From: Nigrospora sphaerica
Taxonomy: Eukaryota; Ascomycota; Sordariomycetes; Amphisphaeriales; Apiosporaceae
Direction of reading: 5' to 3'
NCBI GenBank assembly: GCA_018287875.1
Contig: JAGVVL010000021.1
Location: forward strand, 186,001-250,000
Length of the DNA: 64,000 nt
Made by a program: the position numbers and the translations under genes. Below are positions 63,480 through 64,000 of this stretch, in pieces (the first letter of the stretch is position 1; the number at the start of each line of letters is the position of its first letter). The notes below the pieces were generated by a model. That model made no database searches. It had not been told where the DNA came from and saw only the letters and a program-made list of their open reading frames with translations.

Positions 63480-63960
63480 TTCCGGCCATACTGCATGTGG
63501 GCCTCAGACAGGAGGTGCTCAACTGTCGTAGCAAGAGATGCTCTGCCGTCATAGACAGGAGTCTCAACCGCCATAGGGAAGGAGATGCTCGACTGTCGTG
63601 GGACAGGAGACCTTAATTGCCATGGACAAGAGATTACGATGTCGTGAATAATAGATCTCGATTATCCTGGCAAGAGATGCTCGACCGTCATGAGACAAGA
63701 GAGCTCGACTGTCTTGGAGGAATGCGCCTCGCCGGAGACGTGAAACCGAGGGAACAAAAATCTCGACCCAGGAAGACATCCGTCGTGGGAAGGAACAAGC
63801 AACACGAGGGTGCGAGACCAAGCGCATTGCAGGAATGACACAATGTTAGGAAGACAACCGGCCGGCAGATCCTGTCGTACCGGGGGGCGAACCTGCCTAC
63901 AGGAGAGTCTCGACTGTAGGGGGAACGCTCGCAAACGCAAGAGAGTCCCGACTGCGACCA
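63480..63960 (+). repeat. Imperfect ~30-40 bp repeats (GAGATGCTCGACTGTCGT type)
   Basis: Words such as GAGATGCTCGAC(T/C)GTC, GACAAGAGA and (C/T)TCGACTGTC recur at irregular 30-60 bp intervals from about 63515 to 63930. It appears to be an old tandem array; it runs toward the window end. No gene supported in 63000-64000. Confidence 0.55.
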
Positions 63961-64000
63961 AGGCCGACCACCAGGAGTATATCGACTGTGTGGCGCGTGG

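Noticed and set aside
1..64000. CRISPR arrays, bacterial operons, riboswitches, rRNA or tRNA genes
   Set aside because: Intron-bearing eukaryotic genes throughout; no regular spaced repeats, no cloverleaf sequence noticed (the tRNA-like match at 15404 is a primer site), no rRNA signature.

Overview
This window is a transposon-riddled accessory region from a filamentous ascomycete (Pezizomycotina; the gene families present fit Hypocreales, which is inference). The evidence is short spliceosomal introns (46-170 nt, GTATGT/GTRAGT donors, CTGAC or CTAAC branch sites, YAG acceptors), fungal-only families (HET protein, DUF7025-type AAA ATPase, Zn2Cys6 factor, ACS-family permeases, laccase, nuclease-kinase fusions) and fungal mobile elements (Tad-like LINEs, Fot1/pogo transposons, a copia element).

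Layout. 0-6 kb: a Gly/Asn-rich secreted protein, a decayed Fot1-type transposon joined to a nuclease-kinase fragment, and a decayed Zn2Cys6 regulator. 6.5-15.7 kb: a LINE with stop codons in ORF1, cut by an old 199-bp LTR, itself split by a complete young copia element (8422-15613: identical LTRs, 5-bp target duplication, half-tRNA primer site). Between pol and its 3' LTR this element carries an intron-bearing gene in antisense orientation. 15.7-19.4 kb: a laccase and an intact secreted-protein gene. 19.7-24.4 kb: a degenerate Tad-like LINE. 25-31.5 kb: two ACS-family permeases (one frameshifted, one intact) flanking LINE and transposase debris. 31.6-34 kb: a Fot1-type element with perfect 45-bp inverted repeats, then a LINE 5' fragment. 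34.4-40.7 kb: an AAA ATPase and an intact HET-domain gene. 40.8-47 kb: an LTR-like sequence holding a nearly intact LINE, then another pogo relic. 48-57 kb: two nuclease-kinase genes or relics, transposase, LINE, chitinase and DUF6536-like relics, and a previously easy-to-miss three-exon gene for a Kex2-processed cysteine-rich secreted peptide (53521-53928). 57-64 kb: no confident genes; purine-rich, diverged repeat arrays.

How it fits together. The genes do not form one pathway. The host cargo is the kind that accumulates in fast-evolving fungal compartments: secreted proteins, a self/non-self recognition (HET) gene, a laccase, permeases and a dispersed nuclease-kinase family. Two decay modes are visible. 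In-frame stops in LINEs are consistent with C-to-T change (RIP-like). Separately, several otherwise well-preserved genes are broken by single-base indels, often at homopolymers; these could be real mutations or assembly errors. The strongest novelty candidates are the antisense intron-containing passenger gene in the copia element, the small cysteine-rich secreted peptide and the repeated nuclease-kinase family.
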